Of a DNA stretch of 64,000 nucleotides, positions 9,105-17,763 are shown piece by piece. The stretch is from NCBI GenBank assembly GCA_964590225.1, contig CAZPWS010000013.1:3008-67007 (forward strand), read 5' to 3'. Within the stretch, counting starts at the first letter, position 1. Each line of letters opens with the position of its first letter. Origin of the DNA: JAEUSG01 sp964590225. Its GTDB lineage: Bacteria > Fibrobacterota > OXYB2-FULL-49-7 > JAEUSG01. Made by a program: the position numbers and the translations under genes. The notes beneath the pieces are model-generated. The model made no database searches. It was not told where the DNA came from and worked only from the letters and a program-made list of their open reading frames with translations.

Positions 9105-9813
9105 GAAAGTTCTTATTATTCTTCCAACCTATAATGAAAAAGAAAATCTTGAGCTAATTTCGGCAGCCATACTCAAGCAGATGCCTTATGCAAACATTCT
9201 TGTTGTTGATGATAATTCTCCGGATGGCACCGGTATGATTGCAGACAAGCTTGCCGAAAGCGACAAACGGGTTTTTGTTATTCATAGAGTGAGAAAAGAG
9301 GGGCTTGGACGGGCATATCTTGCCGGCTTCAGATGGGGAATAGAAAGGAATTATGATTTTTTATTTGAAATGGATGCTGATTTTTCGCATGATCCACGAT
9401 ATCTCCCTGTTATGCTCGATGCCGCTAAAGAAGCCGACTTGGTAATAGGTTCTCGTTATGTGCAGGGAGTTAATGTTGTTAATTGGCCAATGTCAAGGCT
9501 TTTATTAAGCTGGGGCGGTAATCAGTATGTAAGATGGATTATAGGTCTTCCAGTAGCGGATGCTACCGCCGGATTTAAATGCTTCAGGCGGACAAAACTC
9601 GAAAAAATTGATTTTACAAAAATAGGAAGCAGCGGATACTCTTTTCAGATTGAAATGAACTATCATTTCTGGAAAAAAGCGATGCTGATTAAGGAAGTCC
9701 CTATAATTTTTACTGAAAGGGAACGGGGCGTTTCCAAGATGTCAACAGGTATTATTAAGGAGGCTCTTCTCCTTCTGTGGAAACTTAAAATCAGAAGCCT
9801 TTTCAGGAAATAA
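9097..9813 (+). CDS. Polyprenol monophosphomannose synthase-like glycosyltransferase (family 2)
   Basis: 238 residues starting at the ATG at 9097, whose product begins MNEKVLIILPTYNEKENLEL as family members do; a start nine codons upstream would only add unconserved residues. VVDDNSPDGT at 36-45 and the DxD-type EMDADFSHDP at 91-100 mark the GT-A fold, and the later DATAGFKCFRR motif is typical of dolichol/polyprenol-phosphate mannose synthases (Dpm1 type without C-terminal membrane helices). It would load a sugar, usually mannose or glucose, onto polyprenyl phosphate, giving a donor for a GT-C enzyme such as the YfhO-like protein upstream. The sugar is not certain. Confidence 0.87.
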   Translation: MNEKVLIILPTYNEKENLELISAAILKQMPYANILVVDDNSPDGTGMIADKLAESDKRVFVIHRVRKEGLGRAYLAGFRWGIERNYDFLFEMDADFSHDPRYLPVMLDAAKEADLVIGSRYVQGVNVVNWPMSRLLLSWGGNQYVRWIIGLPVADATAGFKCFRRTKLEKIDFTKIGSSGYSFQIEMNYHFWKKAMLIKEVPIIFTERERGVSKMSTGIIKEALLLLWKLKIRSLFRK

Positions 9814-9818
9814 CAGGA

Positions 9819-11438
9819 ATGGAAAAACTGGATTGTCCGCAACTTTCTGTAATTATTGTCAGTTGGAATGTGTCCGGGTTTCTCAACCATTGTCTTGATT
9901 CTGTAATTCGTGCCTGTACTGATATCCAGTTTGAGATTATCGTAGTCGATAACGCCTCTACAGATGGCACAGCCGAGATGATAAAGGCCAAATATCCATC
10001 GGTAAAATTGATTGAAAACGCAGAAAATGTGGGTTACAGTAAAGCAAATAATCAGGGAATAATGTTTAGCCGCGGCAGATATACTCTTTTCCTGAATCCC
10101 GACACTATCCTTCCGCGGGACGCACTTCGCCTATCCATTGACTATATGGAGCAAAACAGACTTGTTGGAGCGATGAGCCTGAAACTTGTTGATGCAGACG
10201 GTTCTTTTCAGGCGGCTTGCCGGAGAAGTTTCCCCACCCCATCAACGGCCTTTTACCGCATGACAGGTTTGTCGTCCCTTTTTCCCCGAAGCAAACGGTT
10301 CGGAAAGTACAATCTTACATTTCTTGACGAAGATGAGACAATGGCTGTGGACGCCATCTGTGGCGCTTATATGATGGTTCGGCACGAAATACTTCAGCAT
10401 ACCGGAGGCTTTGACGAATCTTTTTTTATGTACGGAGAGGATATCGATCTGTGCTGGAGAATCCGAAAAGCAGGCTATGAAATAATTTACCATCCCATTG
10501 CGGAGATAATTCACTTCAAGGGTGAAAGTAGCAAAAAGAATAGGTTTAGGAGCGCCCTTAATTTTTACAATTCAATGTTCATCTTCTCAAAGAAATATTT
10601 CTCAGAAAAGATGACTTTTATGCCAAGAAGCATTCTTTTTATTGGTATCTTTTTTAACGCGATTGTGAAAGCTCCTGCAGAATGGTTTTTACGCTATTTC
10701 GCCATTCCTGTTGACTTATTAATAGTGAATCTTGTCCTTCTGGGGTTTTTATCTATAAAAACAGGTGGCGCTGGTAACTTTTATTTAAATATTGATTTCA
10801 AATGGACACTTCTTCTGCATTTTTGCATATCATCCGCATACGGTTTATCTCTCCACTTTCATGGCGCTTATTCCGGCAAACCAAAAAGTGTTGTTGAGTA
10901 TATTCGTGCATTGGCAATAGCTACCCTCCTCTTTTTTTCGCTTGTCTATTTTATTCCCTATGTCCGCTTTTCTCGTGCTGCCTTCACGGCTACAGGCGTC
11001 TCTCTTTTGGCACTAATACCTGGTTGGCGCTTCCTTTTCTCACGGACAGCCCTTAAACTGTACTCGCCTATTGCGCGAAAAAGAAGGGTACTAATAGTGG
11101 GGTGTGGAGATTTGGCTGTAAGTGTACACAATCGGCTTTTACAAGATGTTGATTACCATAAAGGATTTGTTGGATTTGTTAATGCAAATGTTCCCGATAA
11201 AAAAGTAGAGGTACCGGCAAAAATAATCGGTACACTGGATGAAATAGAGGCTCTTGTTAGTCAGCATAAAATAACTGAACTTGTACTGGCAACAAAGGAA
11301 CGAGATAACTTTGACTTAGTGAAACTTATTAACTATTGCGGAAAAAACCATATTAACATGAAAATTGTGGAAGGTATCGCCGAAAAGAACCGCTTTTACC
11401 TACTTGATGTGGACTTATCAGAAAATTTTGTATTATGA
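9819..11438 (+). CDS. Family 2 glycosyltransferase fused to the N-terminal half of a polyprenyl-phosphate sugar-phosphotransferase
   Basis: 539 residues in two parts. Residues 1-240 are a rhamnosyltransferase-like GT2 domain (VVDNASTDGT, LNPDTILP, DESFFMYGEDIDLCWR). After a linker come about five hydrophobic segments (roughly 270-415), then from 418 a nucleotide-binding fold (RVLIVGCGDLAVSVHNRLL) that matches the CoA_binding_3 domain normally preceding the catalytic domain of WbaP/WcaJ-type initiating transferases. The catalytic domain itself is absent: the protein stops at residue 539. The membrane half may therefore anchor or regulate the transferase. No frameshift is visible and a new gene starts directly after, so the architecture appears genuine. 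Confidence 0.75.
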   Translation: MEKLDCPQLSVIIVSWNVSGFLNHCLDSVIRACTDIQFEIIVVDNASTDGTAEMIKAKYPSVKLIENAENVGYSKANNQGIMFSRGRYTLFLNPDTILPRDALRLSIDYMEQNRLVGAMSLKLVDADGSFQAACRRSFPTPSTAFYRMTGLSSLFPRSKRFGKYNLTFLDEDETMAVDAICGAYMMVRHEILQHTGGFDESFFMYGEDIDLCWRIRKAGYEIIYHPIAEIIHFKGESSKKNRFRSALNFYNSMFIFSKKYFSEKMTFMPRSILFIGIFFNAIVKAPAEWFLRYFAIPVDLLIVNLVLLGFLSIKTGGAGNFYLNIDFKWTLLLHFCISSAYGLSLHFHGAYSGKPKSVVEYIRALAIATLLFFSLVYFIPYVRFSRAAFTATGVSLLALIPGWRFLFSRTALKLYSPIARKRRVLIVGCGDLAVSVHNRLLQDVDYHKGFVGFVNANVPDKKVEVPAKIIGTLDEIEALVSQHKITELVLATKERDNFDLVKLINYCGKNHINMKIVEGIAEKNRFYLLDVDLSENFVL

Positions 11439-11448
11439 ATGTGAGCAG

Positions 11449-12585
11449 ATGATAAAAACGATTTATTTTATTTCTGGTTTTGCTCTTTTTTACATCTATA
11501 TCGGTTATGCTGTGGTTCTTTACATCTACGGCTTATTTACGAAAAAAAACAGATTTACTGATGATGAATACAAGCCCTTTGTCACGCTTATTATTCCTGC
11601 TCATAATGAAGCTGATTGCATTGAAAATAAAATAAAAAACGCCATTGGAATCGATTACGATAAGGATAAACTGGAAATAATTGTTGCTTCCGATGCTTCC
11701 ACTGACAATACAGTTCAACTCGCCAAAAGAATGTCTCCGGAAATAAAGGTGCTGGATTTTGCAGAACGATCGGGCAAAATGGGTACTGTTAATAAAGCAG
11801 TAAAAGAAGCTTCTGGAGAAATAATTATTTTAACTGACGCCAACTCCCTGTTTGCAAGCTATACCGTAAGGCAACTTGTCAGGCATTTCATAAATCCTCT
11901 TGTGGGATGTGTCGGCGGAGCAAAAATAATCCGAAATGCCCCGTCAGCAATCAACTCTACCGGAATGGGCGAGGGTCGTTACTGGAAATACGAAACAGTA
12001 TTAAAAACAATCGAATCGCGTACCGGGTCATGTGTTGGTGTGGACGGATCCATATATGCTGTGAGGCGTAGCATATATCCCTTTCCTCCCACAGATCGCA
12101 TTATAATGGACGATCTCGCCGTATCGCTTATGGTGATTAAAAGTGGTTTCGAATGCATCTTTGAGCCTAATGCCAGGGCTTTTGAAGAGAGTTCGGAAAA
12201 AGTAAAAGACGAATTTATTAGAAAAGCAAGAATATTTGCCGGTGCATTTTCACTTTTTGTCGCCAAGCCTAACTTGTTGCTTTCAAACATATTTTTAAAG
12301 CTACTGTCGCATAAAATTCTCAGGTGGTTAACACTTCTATTTCAGATTTCATTGTTCTTAAGTTCCTATTTTTTAAGACATGATGTTAGCGTAAGACCGA
12401 TATTTGGAATTCAGGTTGTTTTTTACGGTTGCGTAGCCATTGGATTTCTTCTCGATAAAATCGGGGCTAGGCTACCTATTTTCCATGCGCCATATTATTT
12501 TACAATGACAACAGTGGCACAACTTTACGGTTTTATTTTCTATATAAGGAACAGACGAAAAGCTTCGTGGGAAAGAAGAAGGTGA
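11449..12585 (+). CDS. Membrane glycosyltransferase, family 2 (NodC/BcsA-like)
   Basis: 378 residues from the ATG at 11449, chosen because the product then begins with the expected membrane helix (MIKTIYFISGFALFYIYIGY) and overlap with the previous gene is avoided. After the first helix come the GT-A motifs LIIPAHNEADCIENKI, VASDASTDNT, LTDANSLFA and MDDLAVSL, and a basic segment (RKARIFAG) before three C-terminal membrane helices. This is the processive-type layout of hyaluronan/chitin/cellulose synthase relatives, but the C-terminal QxxRW motif is not evident, so it may be non-processive. Third glycosyltransferase in the row. Confidence 0.82.
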   Translation: MIKTIYFISGFALFYIYIGYAVVLYIYGLFTKKNRFTDDEYKPFVTLIIPAHNEADCIENKIKNAIGIDYDKDKLEIIVASDASTDNTVQLAKRMSPEIKVLDFAERSGKMGTVNKAVKEASGEIIILTDANSLFASYTVRQLVRHFINPLVGCVGGAKIIRNAPSAINSTGMGEGRYWKYETVLKTIESRTGSCVGVDGSIYAVRRSIYPFPPTDRIIMDDLAVSLMVIKSGFECIFEPNARAFEESSEKVKDEFIRKARIFAGAFSLFVAKPNLLLSNIFLKLLSHKILRWLTLLFQISLFLSSYFLRHDVSVRPIFGIQVVFYGCVAIGFLLDKIGARLPIFHAPYYFTMTTVAQLYGFIFYIRNRRKASWERRR

Positions 12586-12588
12586 TAA

Positions 12589-14511
12589 ATGAACCCTAAA
12601 AAGACACTCGCTTTTCAGTTTCTTATGCTTTTTCTTACTTTATTAGCTCTTTATATAGGAATCAGATTATGGTCTATTGGACCACTAAAAGAAAAACTTA
12701 TTTCACAAAGAGAAAGCATTATAAACCTTTCTCTATCTGAACTACAGTCAATAATAATATCCGGAAATTTTGAGGAACCAAAAGTAATGATTGGTGCTAT
12801 TGCCCAGCATTACAGGGGGCGTTTTTCAATCTTGCGAATCGCAATTCTTGATACAAAAGGTAGGATTCTTTCGTCAACGGAAGGTGATACAAAGAATGTT
12901 GCAGAACACACACCGGAAGTTCTCAATTCACTTAATGCACGAAATAACATGTTTTACTTTTCAGATAAGGATAACGCTTTAAACTTTTTGGTTTCAGATC
13001 CCACTGTTAATGCTTCACGAGGAGGAATATTAATTTCTTTTTCGGTATCAGATCTTAATAATACGATAAACACTATGGCTTTTCGTACCACCATTGTAGC
13101 CTTTGTTGTAATTTTGCTACTATTTATCTTTGAGATAATAAGATTTCACTCACTTGCAACCACATGCACGGAACTGCAAAAAGGTTTCTCACTTCTAAAG
13201 GATGGCATTCATTCCTTCGATCCTAATAGTGGCAAGAAAGGTCCAAACAGCCAGCTGATTACAGATTTCAGAAACGCTGTTATAGCAGAAAAGGAAAGAG
13301 ATAACGAAAGAAATAAACTAATAGAAAAATCTAAAGCTATCGCTGTAATTAAAGACAAAGAGCAGCTTTTCTCTGTTCTTTTTAATGAAATGGAGGCTCT
13401 GCTCGGTGTTGACAAACAGATAGCCATGGAAATAGACGACGAAACTCTTGTAATTGCAGCAGAAAGGGGACATGGCGCATCTCTTATTGCTCCTGGCGAA
13501 AAGTACTCGGCTTGTGAGGATGTTTTTAATGAAGTACTGGAGTTTGGCAGACCGCTTACAATAGAAGAACCGTCTGAAATCCGGCTAAATCTTAACTACA
13601 TGACGATTATAGCTCAATCAGGTTATTCGGTTTTATTTCCTCTCACGCTCGGTAACGAAGTTGTAGGAATCTTACATGTTTCCCGTTCCAGGGAAAAAGG
13701 ACGGTTGTCCCCAAGTGAAATCGAAAAGGGAATGATTCTTATAGGTGGTGCATCCATTGCCCTGCTTCACGAAACTTTTCCAGATGATTCCTTTATACCC
13801 CATAATACTAATCGCAACGAATGTATTGCGGTTAAACCATTTGGCGAACTCAAAAGGATGTCAGCCTCCTCAATATTTATTGGCGTCGATAAGCATGGAG
13901 CGTGGGCCGAATGGTTTCATCTTGGAAGCGAGAGTGGCACTGATGCCACATTTATCTGTGTTTCTTCTCCGAACTCCCGTTTAAAGGGTGTTCTACGACA
14001 TAAAATGGACGGTATATTAGCGGTGACCTCACGGCTTAAGCGCCAAATAGGTAATCTTTCTTTGTTCTCTCTTTCTGCTATTACTAAAATGCCAAATGGT
14101 TCTGAAAAAGAGAAGCTTGTAGAACTATTTAAAACGAACCCATTCTCTTTAGAAGGTATCGATGCTCTCATTAAAAGTTCTCTTGGAAATGAAGCGGCGG
14201 CAGTTAGTATCGACATCTTCCGTTTTGACACAAAAAGGATGATTATCCGTTCGCTGTCGAATAATTTTTCTTTGTTCGCAATAGACAACAGGTGGACAGC
14301 CCTTATTGATAATTTTCCAGCCGCAATAAAGAAAGAGACGGTTTATGCGCTATTACCTCATGACATAATACATAAGGATGACCTATCAACAGGTTTCATG
14401 CAGGACGACCTGACAACATTTTTAACCAATATGAGAATAAAGGCCTCGGTGGAAGAGGCTATTTTATCGAAGATAGCAGCTCCCGCTGCACTCGCAGTGG
14501 TTGTTTCATGA
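12589..14511 (+). CDS. Membrane sensor with GAF domain and degenerate PP2C-like output
   Basis: 640 residues. A membrane helix at about 7-27 and another at 168-187 bracket an extracytoplasmic sensor region of about 140 residues. A GAF domain fits residues 246-390 (DKEQLFSVLFNEMEALLGVDKQ through VVGILHVSRSREKGRLS). The last ~220 residues resemble the SpoIIE/RsbU phosphatase fold in spacing (a GVDKHGAWAEWFHLG strand near the start and AVSIDIFRFDTKRMIIRSLS near the end), but the usual acidic metal ligands are not obvious, so it may be inactive or a different fold. It sits between a glycosyltransferase gene and nfo, overlapping nfo by 4 nt. Sensor identity is solid, output inferred. Confidence 0.6.
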   Translation: MNPKKTLAFQFLMLFLTLLALYIGIRLWSIGPLKEKLISQRESIINLSLSELQSIIISGNFEEPKVMIGAIAQHYRGRFSILRIAILDTKGRILSSTEGDTKNVAEHTPEVLNSLNARNNMFYFSDKDNALNFLVSDPTVNASRGGILISFSVSDLNNTINTMAFRTTIVAFVVILLLFIFEIIRFHSLATTCTELQKGFSLLKDGIHSFDPNSGKKGPNSQLITDFRNAVIAEKERDNERNKLIEKSKAIAVIKDKEQLFSVLFNEMEALLGVDKQIAMEIDDETLVIAAERGHGASLIAPGEKYSACEDVFNEVLEFGRPLTIEEPSEIRLNLNYMTIIAQSGYSVLFPLTLGNEVVGILHVSRSREKGRLSPSEIEKGMILIGGASIALLHETFPDDSFIPHNTNRNECIAVKPFGELKRMSASSIFIGVDKHGAWAEWFHLGSESGTDATFICVSSPNSRLKGVLRHKMDGILAVTSRLKRQIGNLSLFSLSAITKMPNGSEKEKLVELFKTNPFSLEGIDALIKSSLGNEAAAVSIDIFRFDTKRMIIRSLSNNFSLFAIDNRWTALIDNFPAAIKKETVYALLPHDIIHKDDLSTGFMQDDLTTFLTNMRIKASVEEAILSKIAAPAALAVVVS

Positions 14512-15371
14512 ACCAAACTTCGAGTTACTTGAATCTCCTTGGCGCACATGTTTCTACTTCTGGTGGCGTTCACAATGCTCCCCTAAATGGGGCTGCGATT
14601 GGTTGCAACGCTATACAAATTTTCGCAAAAAATCAGCGGCAATGGGCAGCTAAGCCACTTACCGAAGATGAGGTGGTACAGTATCATAAAAACTTAGCTG
14701 CTACGAAAATTAAATTCACTGTTTCGCATGATTCTTATCTGATAAATATGGCCTCGCCAGATAGGGCGATGGTGCAAAAATCAAAAATAGCTTTTGCCGA
14801 TGAAATCAGGCGGGCAGTAGCTTTAAAACTTGACGGGATTGTTTTTCATCCCGGCTCCCACATGGGTGCCGGTGAAGAAAAGGGTATCGCCACTATTGTT
14901 CAATCTCTTAATGAAGTAGTTGATTCAATGGCGACAGTACCTCTATTGTTAATAGAAACCACTGCCGGACAAGGCACAAACCTTGGTTGGCGTTTTGAAC
15001 ATATTCGTGACATTCTTTCTGGCATAAAGGCACAAAGTTGTTTCGGTGTTTGTGTCGATACCTGCCATATATTCGGTGCCGGCTATTCTCTTGTTGAAAA
15101 AGAGCTGTATGATGAGTCGTTCAGGCGTTTCAATGAAATAATCGGTATCGCAAAAATTCACTGCTTTCATGTTAATGACAGTAAGCAGCCTCTTTCTTCC
15201 AGAAAAGATAGACACGATAATATTGGCAACGGACTTATTGGAAAAAAGGCTTTTAGCCGTTTGATGAATGATAGCCGTTTTATCAATATTCCTAAGATTC
15301 TTGAAACACCAGGCGGCGATGAATGGTATAGGAAAGACCTTGCTTTCTTAAGATCGCTTATAACTATCTGA
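14508..15371 (+). CDS. nfo: Endonuclease IV (AP endonuclease)
   Basis: Base-excision repair enzyme that cuts DNA 5' to abasic sites using three zinc ions. 287 residues, normal length. All family blocks are present: LLGAHVSTSGGVHNA at the start, FAKNQRQW, SHDSYLINMASP, FHPGSHMG, IETTAGQGTNLGWRFEH, CVDTCHIFGAGY, HVNDSKQPLSSRKDRHDNIG and LETPGGDEW, supplying the His, Glu and Asp metal ligands. The ATG overlaps the previous stop (ATGA), so it is translated with the upstream sensor gene. It seems to be a housekeeping passenger at the end of the glycan operon. Confidence 0.97.
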   Translation: MNQTSSYLNLLGAHVSTSGGVHNAPLNGAAIGCNAIQIFAKNQRQWAAKPLTEDEVVQYHKNLAATKIKFTVSHDSYLINMASPDRAMVQKSKIAFADEIRRAVALKLDGIVFHPGSHMGAGEEKGIATIVQSLNEVVDSMATVPLLLIETTAGQGTNLGWRFEHIRDILSGIKAQSCFGVCVDTCHIFGAGYSLVEKELYDESFRRFNEIIGIAKIHCFHVNDSKQPLSSRKDRHDNIGNGLIGKKAFSRLMNDSRFINIPKILETPGGDEWYRKDLAFLRSLITI

Positions 15372-15383
15372 AAGGTTTATAAC

Positions 15384-16688
15384 ATGACACAATTGGAATC
15401 TGCCCGCAAACAAATTATCACTCCTGAGATGGACTATGTGGCTAAGCGAGAGCATCTTCCCCCTTCGTTTATACGGGACGAAATTGCTAAGGGAAGACTT
15501 ATAATAACAGCTAACCCTGCTCACAGAAAACTGCAACCAACAGCCATAGGGCGTGAGGTTTGTTGTAAAATCAATGCGAACATCGGAAACTCCTCTCTTC
15601 TTTCCAATTTAAGTGGAGAGATTGAAAAGCTTAATCGATGTGTAAAATATGGTGCTGACGCAGTAATGGATTTGTCAACAGGAGGTGAAATCAATGAGAT
15701 TAGAGGGGCTATTCTCGAAAATTCCACTATTCCGCTCGGAACAGTTCCTGTTTATGAAGCACTCGCATCCTCACGAGATTTTCTTAATCTTACAGAGGAG
15801 TCTATTTTACGCGTAATTAAGGGTCAAGCAGAACAAGGTGTTGATTTCATGACTATTCACTGTGGACTTTTGCGTGAGCACCTTCCTCTTGCATGTAAAC
15901 GACTTACACGAATCGTAAGCCGTGGAGGCTCAATTGTAGCCCGCTGGATGGCCTACCACGAACGCGAGAATCCGTTTTACACCCGATTTGACGATATTCT
16001 TGACATATGTCGCTCCCACGATGTCTCTCTCTCGCTCGGTGATGGTCTTCGTCCTGGCTCTCAGGCTGATGCATCCGATGCTGCCCAGTTTGCCGAACTC
16101 GATATACTTGGGGATCTAACACTTCGAGCATGGGATAAAGGGGTGCAGGTTATGATTGAGGGGCCTGGCCATATCCCGTTCAATGAAATAGAAATGAATA
16201 TGAAACGGCAGGAGAGCGTTTGTCATGGAGCGCCTTTCTACGTGCTTGGACCTATTGTTACTGATATTGCCCCTGGCTATGACCATATAACTGCTGCCAT
16301 AGGCGGTACTATGGCTGGTTTTCATGGTGCTTCAATGCTCTGCTATGTTACCCCAAGAGAACACTTAGGGTTACCTGACGCCGAAGATGTAAGACATGGA
16401 ATTATTGCTTTCAAGATAGCTGCCCATGCAGTTGATATTGCCAAAAAACGGCCAAGATGCCGTGAACGGGACGATGAAATGTCTAAGGCCCGCTATGATT
16501 TTGACTGGGAAAAACAGTTTTCACTATCACTGGATCCGGAGAAGGCAAGGGAACTCTATCTCAAAAATCATGGTACAGAAGAAGACAAAAATAATAAACA
16601 TAAAATAGAACAATACTGCACCATGTGCGGTCCCGACTTTTGCGCAATGAAAAACAGCTCGCTTGTCGATTCTCCATCAGTATCTTGA
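15384..16688 (+). CDS. thiC: Phosphomethylpyrimidine synthase
   Basis: Radical SAM enzyme that converts aminoimidazole ribotide into the pyrimidine half of thiamine. 434 residues, matching the short bacterial ThiC form. The C-terminal cluster motif C412-x2-C415-x4-C420 (CTMCGPDFC) is intact, with the core blocks VMDLSTGG, TIHCGLLREH, GDGLRPGS, EGPGHIPFNEIEMN and GPIVTDIAPGYDHIT. It starts only 12 nt after nfo with an AAAGG site, so there is no room for its own TPP riboswitch, which often precedes thiC elsewhere. No other thiamine genes are in the window. Confidence 0.97.
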   Translation: MTQLESARKQIITPEMDYVAKREHLPPSFIRDEIAKGRLIITANPAHRKLQPTAIGREVCCKINANIGNSSLLSNLSGEIEKLNRCVKYGADAVMDLSTGGEINEIRGAILENSTIPLGTVPVYEALASSRDFLNLTEESILRVIKGQAEQGVDFMTIHCGLLREHLPLACKRLTRIVSRGGSIVARWMAYHERENPFYTRFDDILDICRSHDVSLSLGDGLRPGSQADASDAAQFAELDILGDLTLRAWDKGVQVMIEGPGHIPFNEIEMNMKRQESVCHGAPFYVLGPIVTDIAPGYDHITAAIGGTMAGFHGASMLCYVTPREHLGLPDAEDVRHGIIAFKIAAHAVDIAKKRPRCRERDDEMSKARYDFDWEKQFSLSLDPEKARELYLKNHGTEEDKNNKHKIEQYCTMCGPDFCAMKNSSLVDSPSVS

Positions 16689-16712
16689 ATTCTGGCATTT
16701 AGTGCGGTAATT

Positions 16713-16729
16713 TAAACCCCATGGGTTAT
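16713..16729. terminator. Weak hairpin between convergent thiC and the DUF454 gene
   Basis: AACCC and GGGTT pair across a three-base loop between the two convergent gene ends, with short T/A stretches on either side. It could be a bidirectional terminator, but the stem is only five pairs. Confidence 0.3.
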
Positions 16730-16735
16730 TTAGCG

Positions 16736-17167
16736 TCAGAAGTCAGGATTTTTAGCAGCGTAGTTTTTCCGTTCAATAGTTTCCTTCATCTCACTTGTTA
16801 ATGTTTTTAATTTTATGAGATGCATTGATACCACTATGGCAATTAACAGGAGAATTATTCTTATCCACAACAATGAAACTATGAATAAAATTGAATAGAG
16901 TATAAACACCCAAAGAAAAAACAGCGAAACTGCCTTTGCTCTACCTGACACTGCCCCAAACTTCTGGTATGCCAAGATGTAATTCCCAAAAACACGATGG
17001 CGCATTAGCCATGAATTCATTTTATCCGAACTACGCATAAAACAGGCGGACGCAAGCAGCAAAAACGGCGTTGTAGGAAGCAAAGGAATCACGATTCCAA
17101 CAATACCCAATAACAGTGCAACAATACCTGTGACCAACAAAGCAAGTCTTTTCACATTTACTATCAA
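16736..17167 (-). CDS. DUF454 (YbaN-like) small inner-membrane protein
   Basis: 143 residues with an N-terminal pair of membrane segments containing the family pattern GIVGIVIPLLPTTPFLLLASACFMRSS, then NSWLMRHRVFGNYI and a further two hydrophobic segments. This matches the DUF454/YbaN family, whose function is not known. It lies 44 nt after the FTR-rubredoxin fusion on the same strand and may be its last co-transcribed gene. Confidence 0.88.
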   Translation of the reverse strand: MIVNVKRLALLVTGIVALLLGIVGIVIPLLPTTPFLLLASACFMRSSDKMNSWLMRHRVFGNYILAYQKFGAVSGRAKAVSLFFLWVFILYSILFIVSLLWIRIILLLIAIVVSMHLIKLKTLTSEMKETIERKNYAAKNPDF

Positions 17168-17211
17168 CCTTCTATCAACAGTTTGATCTACTCTCTTGAG
17201 ACCGTCTCTGT

Positions 17212-17763
17212 TCAGGAAGTAGGTATAAAAATTTCGAACCGATCTTTCTTTGCCTTACAAACAGGACAAACTTCTGGAGGATTATCGCGAGCCGCGAGGT
17301 AGCCACATACTTTACAGCGCCATACAGGATATGGTAAATTTTGAGCGGTCATTTGCCCTTTCTCATTTACATCATGCTGTTTATTTTCCTGCTTGTCTGA
17401 GATATTGGCTTTCGGAGGACGCCTTTCCGGAATGGAATGAGCCTCAACTTCACAAGACAATATTTTTTCGGAGACATAAAGACTACAATAGCAGCAGTCA
17501 TGTTCTGCAAGATCAGCATCTCTATAATCACAGGGGCAAATAATATCGAGATCATCAGCCTGCGTGTCTCCAGCTCTGCGGCAGGGACACGCCCAGTAAC
17601 CATATCTTCGTTCGTTTATAAGTAGGCCTCTAATCAGATCCTTTGTAAACTCTTTGTCGGGATTAAGATGGTAACCACCCTCCTCCGCATCTCTATAAAG
17701 CCGCTGATAAACACGCTCAATTTCTGCGTCAGTAATTGTAATGTTATTATTCATTTGGCTCAA
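17212..17763 (-). CDS. Ferredoxin-thioredoxin reductase catalytic subunit fused to rubredoxin
   Basis: 183 residues. The N-terminal ~110 carry the FTR catalytic signature: CPC at 59-61, CPC at 76-78 and CYC at 91-93 (the bacterial form of plant CHC), which hold a 4Fe-4S cluster and redox disulfide. After a hydrophilic linker, residues 147-180 form a rubredoxin-type domain with C150-x2-C153 and C166-x2-C169 (WRCKVCGYL, CPVCKAKKDRFE). The fusion should pass electrons from ferredoxin or rubredoxin to a dithiol partner. It overlaps the upstream glutaredoxin-like gene by 17 nt, making that protein the obvious partner. The variable FTR subunit of plants is absent, as in other non-photosynthetic bacteria. 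Confidence 0.9.
   Translation of the reverse strand: MSQMNNNITITDAEIERVYQRLYRDAEEGGYHLNPDKEFTKDLIRGLLINERRYGYWACPCRRAGDTQADDLDIICPCDYRDADLAEHDCCYCSLYVSEKILSCEVEAHSIPERRPPKANISDKQENKQHDVNEKGQMTAQNLPYPVWRCKVCGYLAARDNPPEVCPVCKAKKDRFEIFIPTS

Noticed and set aside
15372..15383. TPP riboswitch for thiC
   Set aside because: Only 12 nt separate nfo from thiC, too little for the element.
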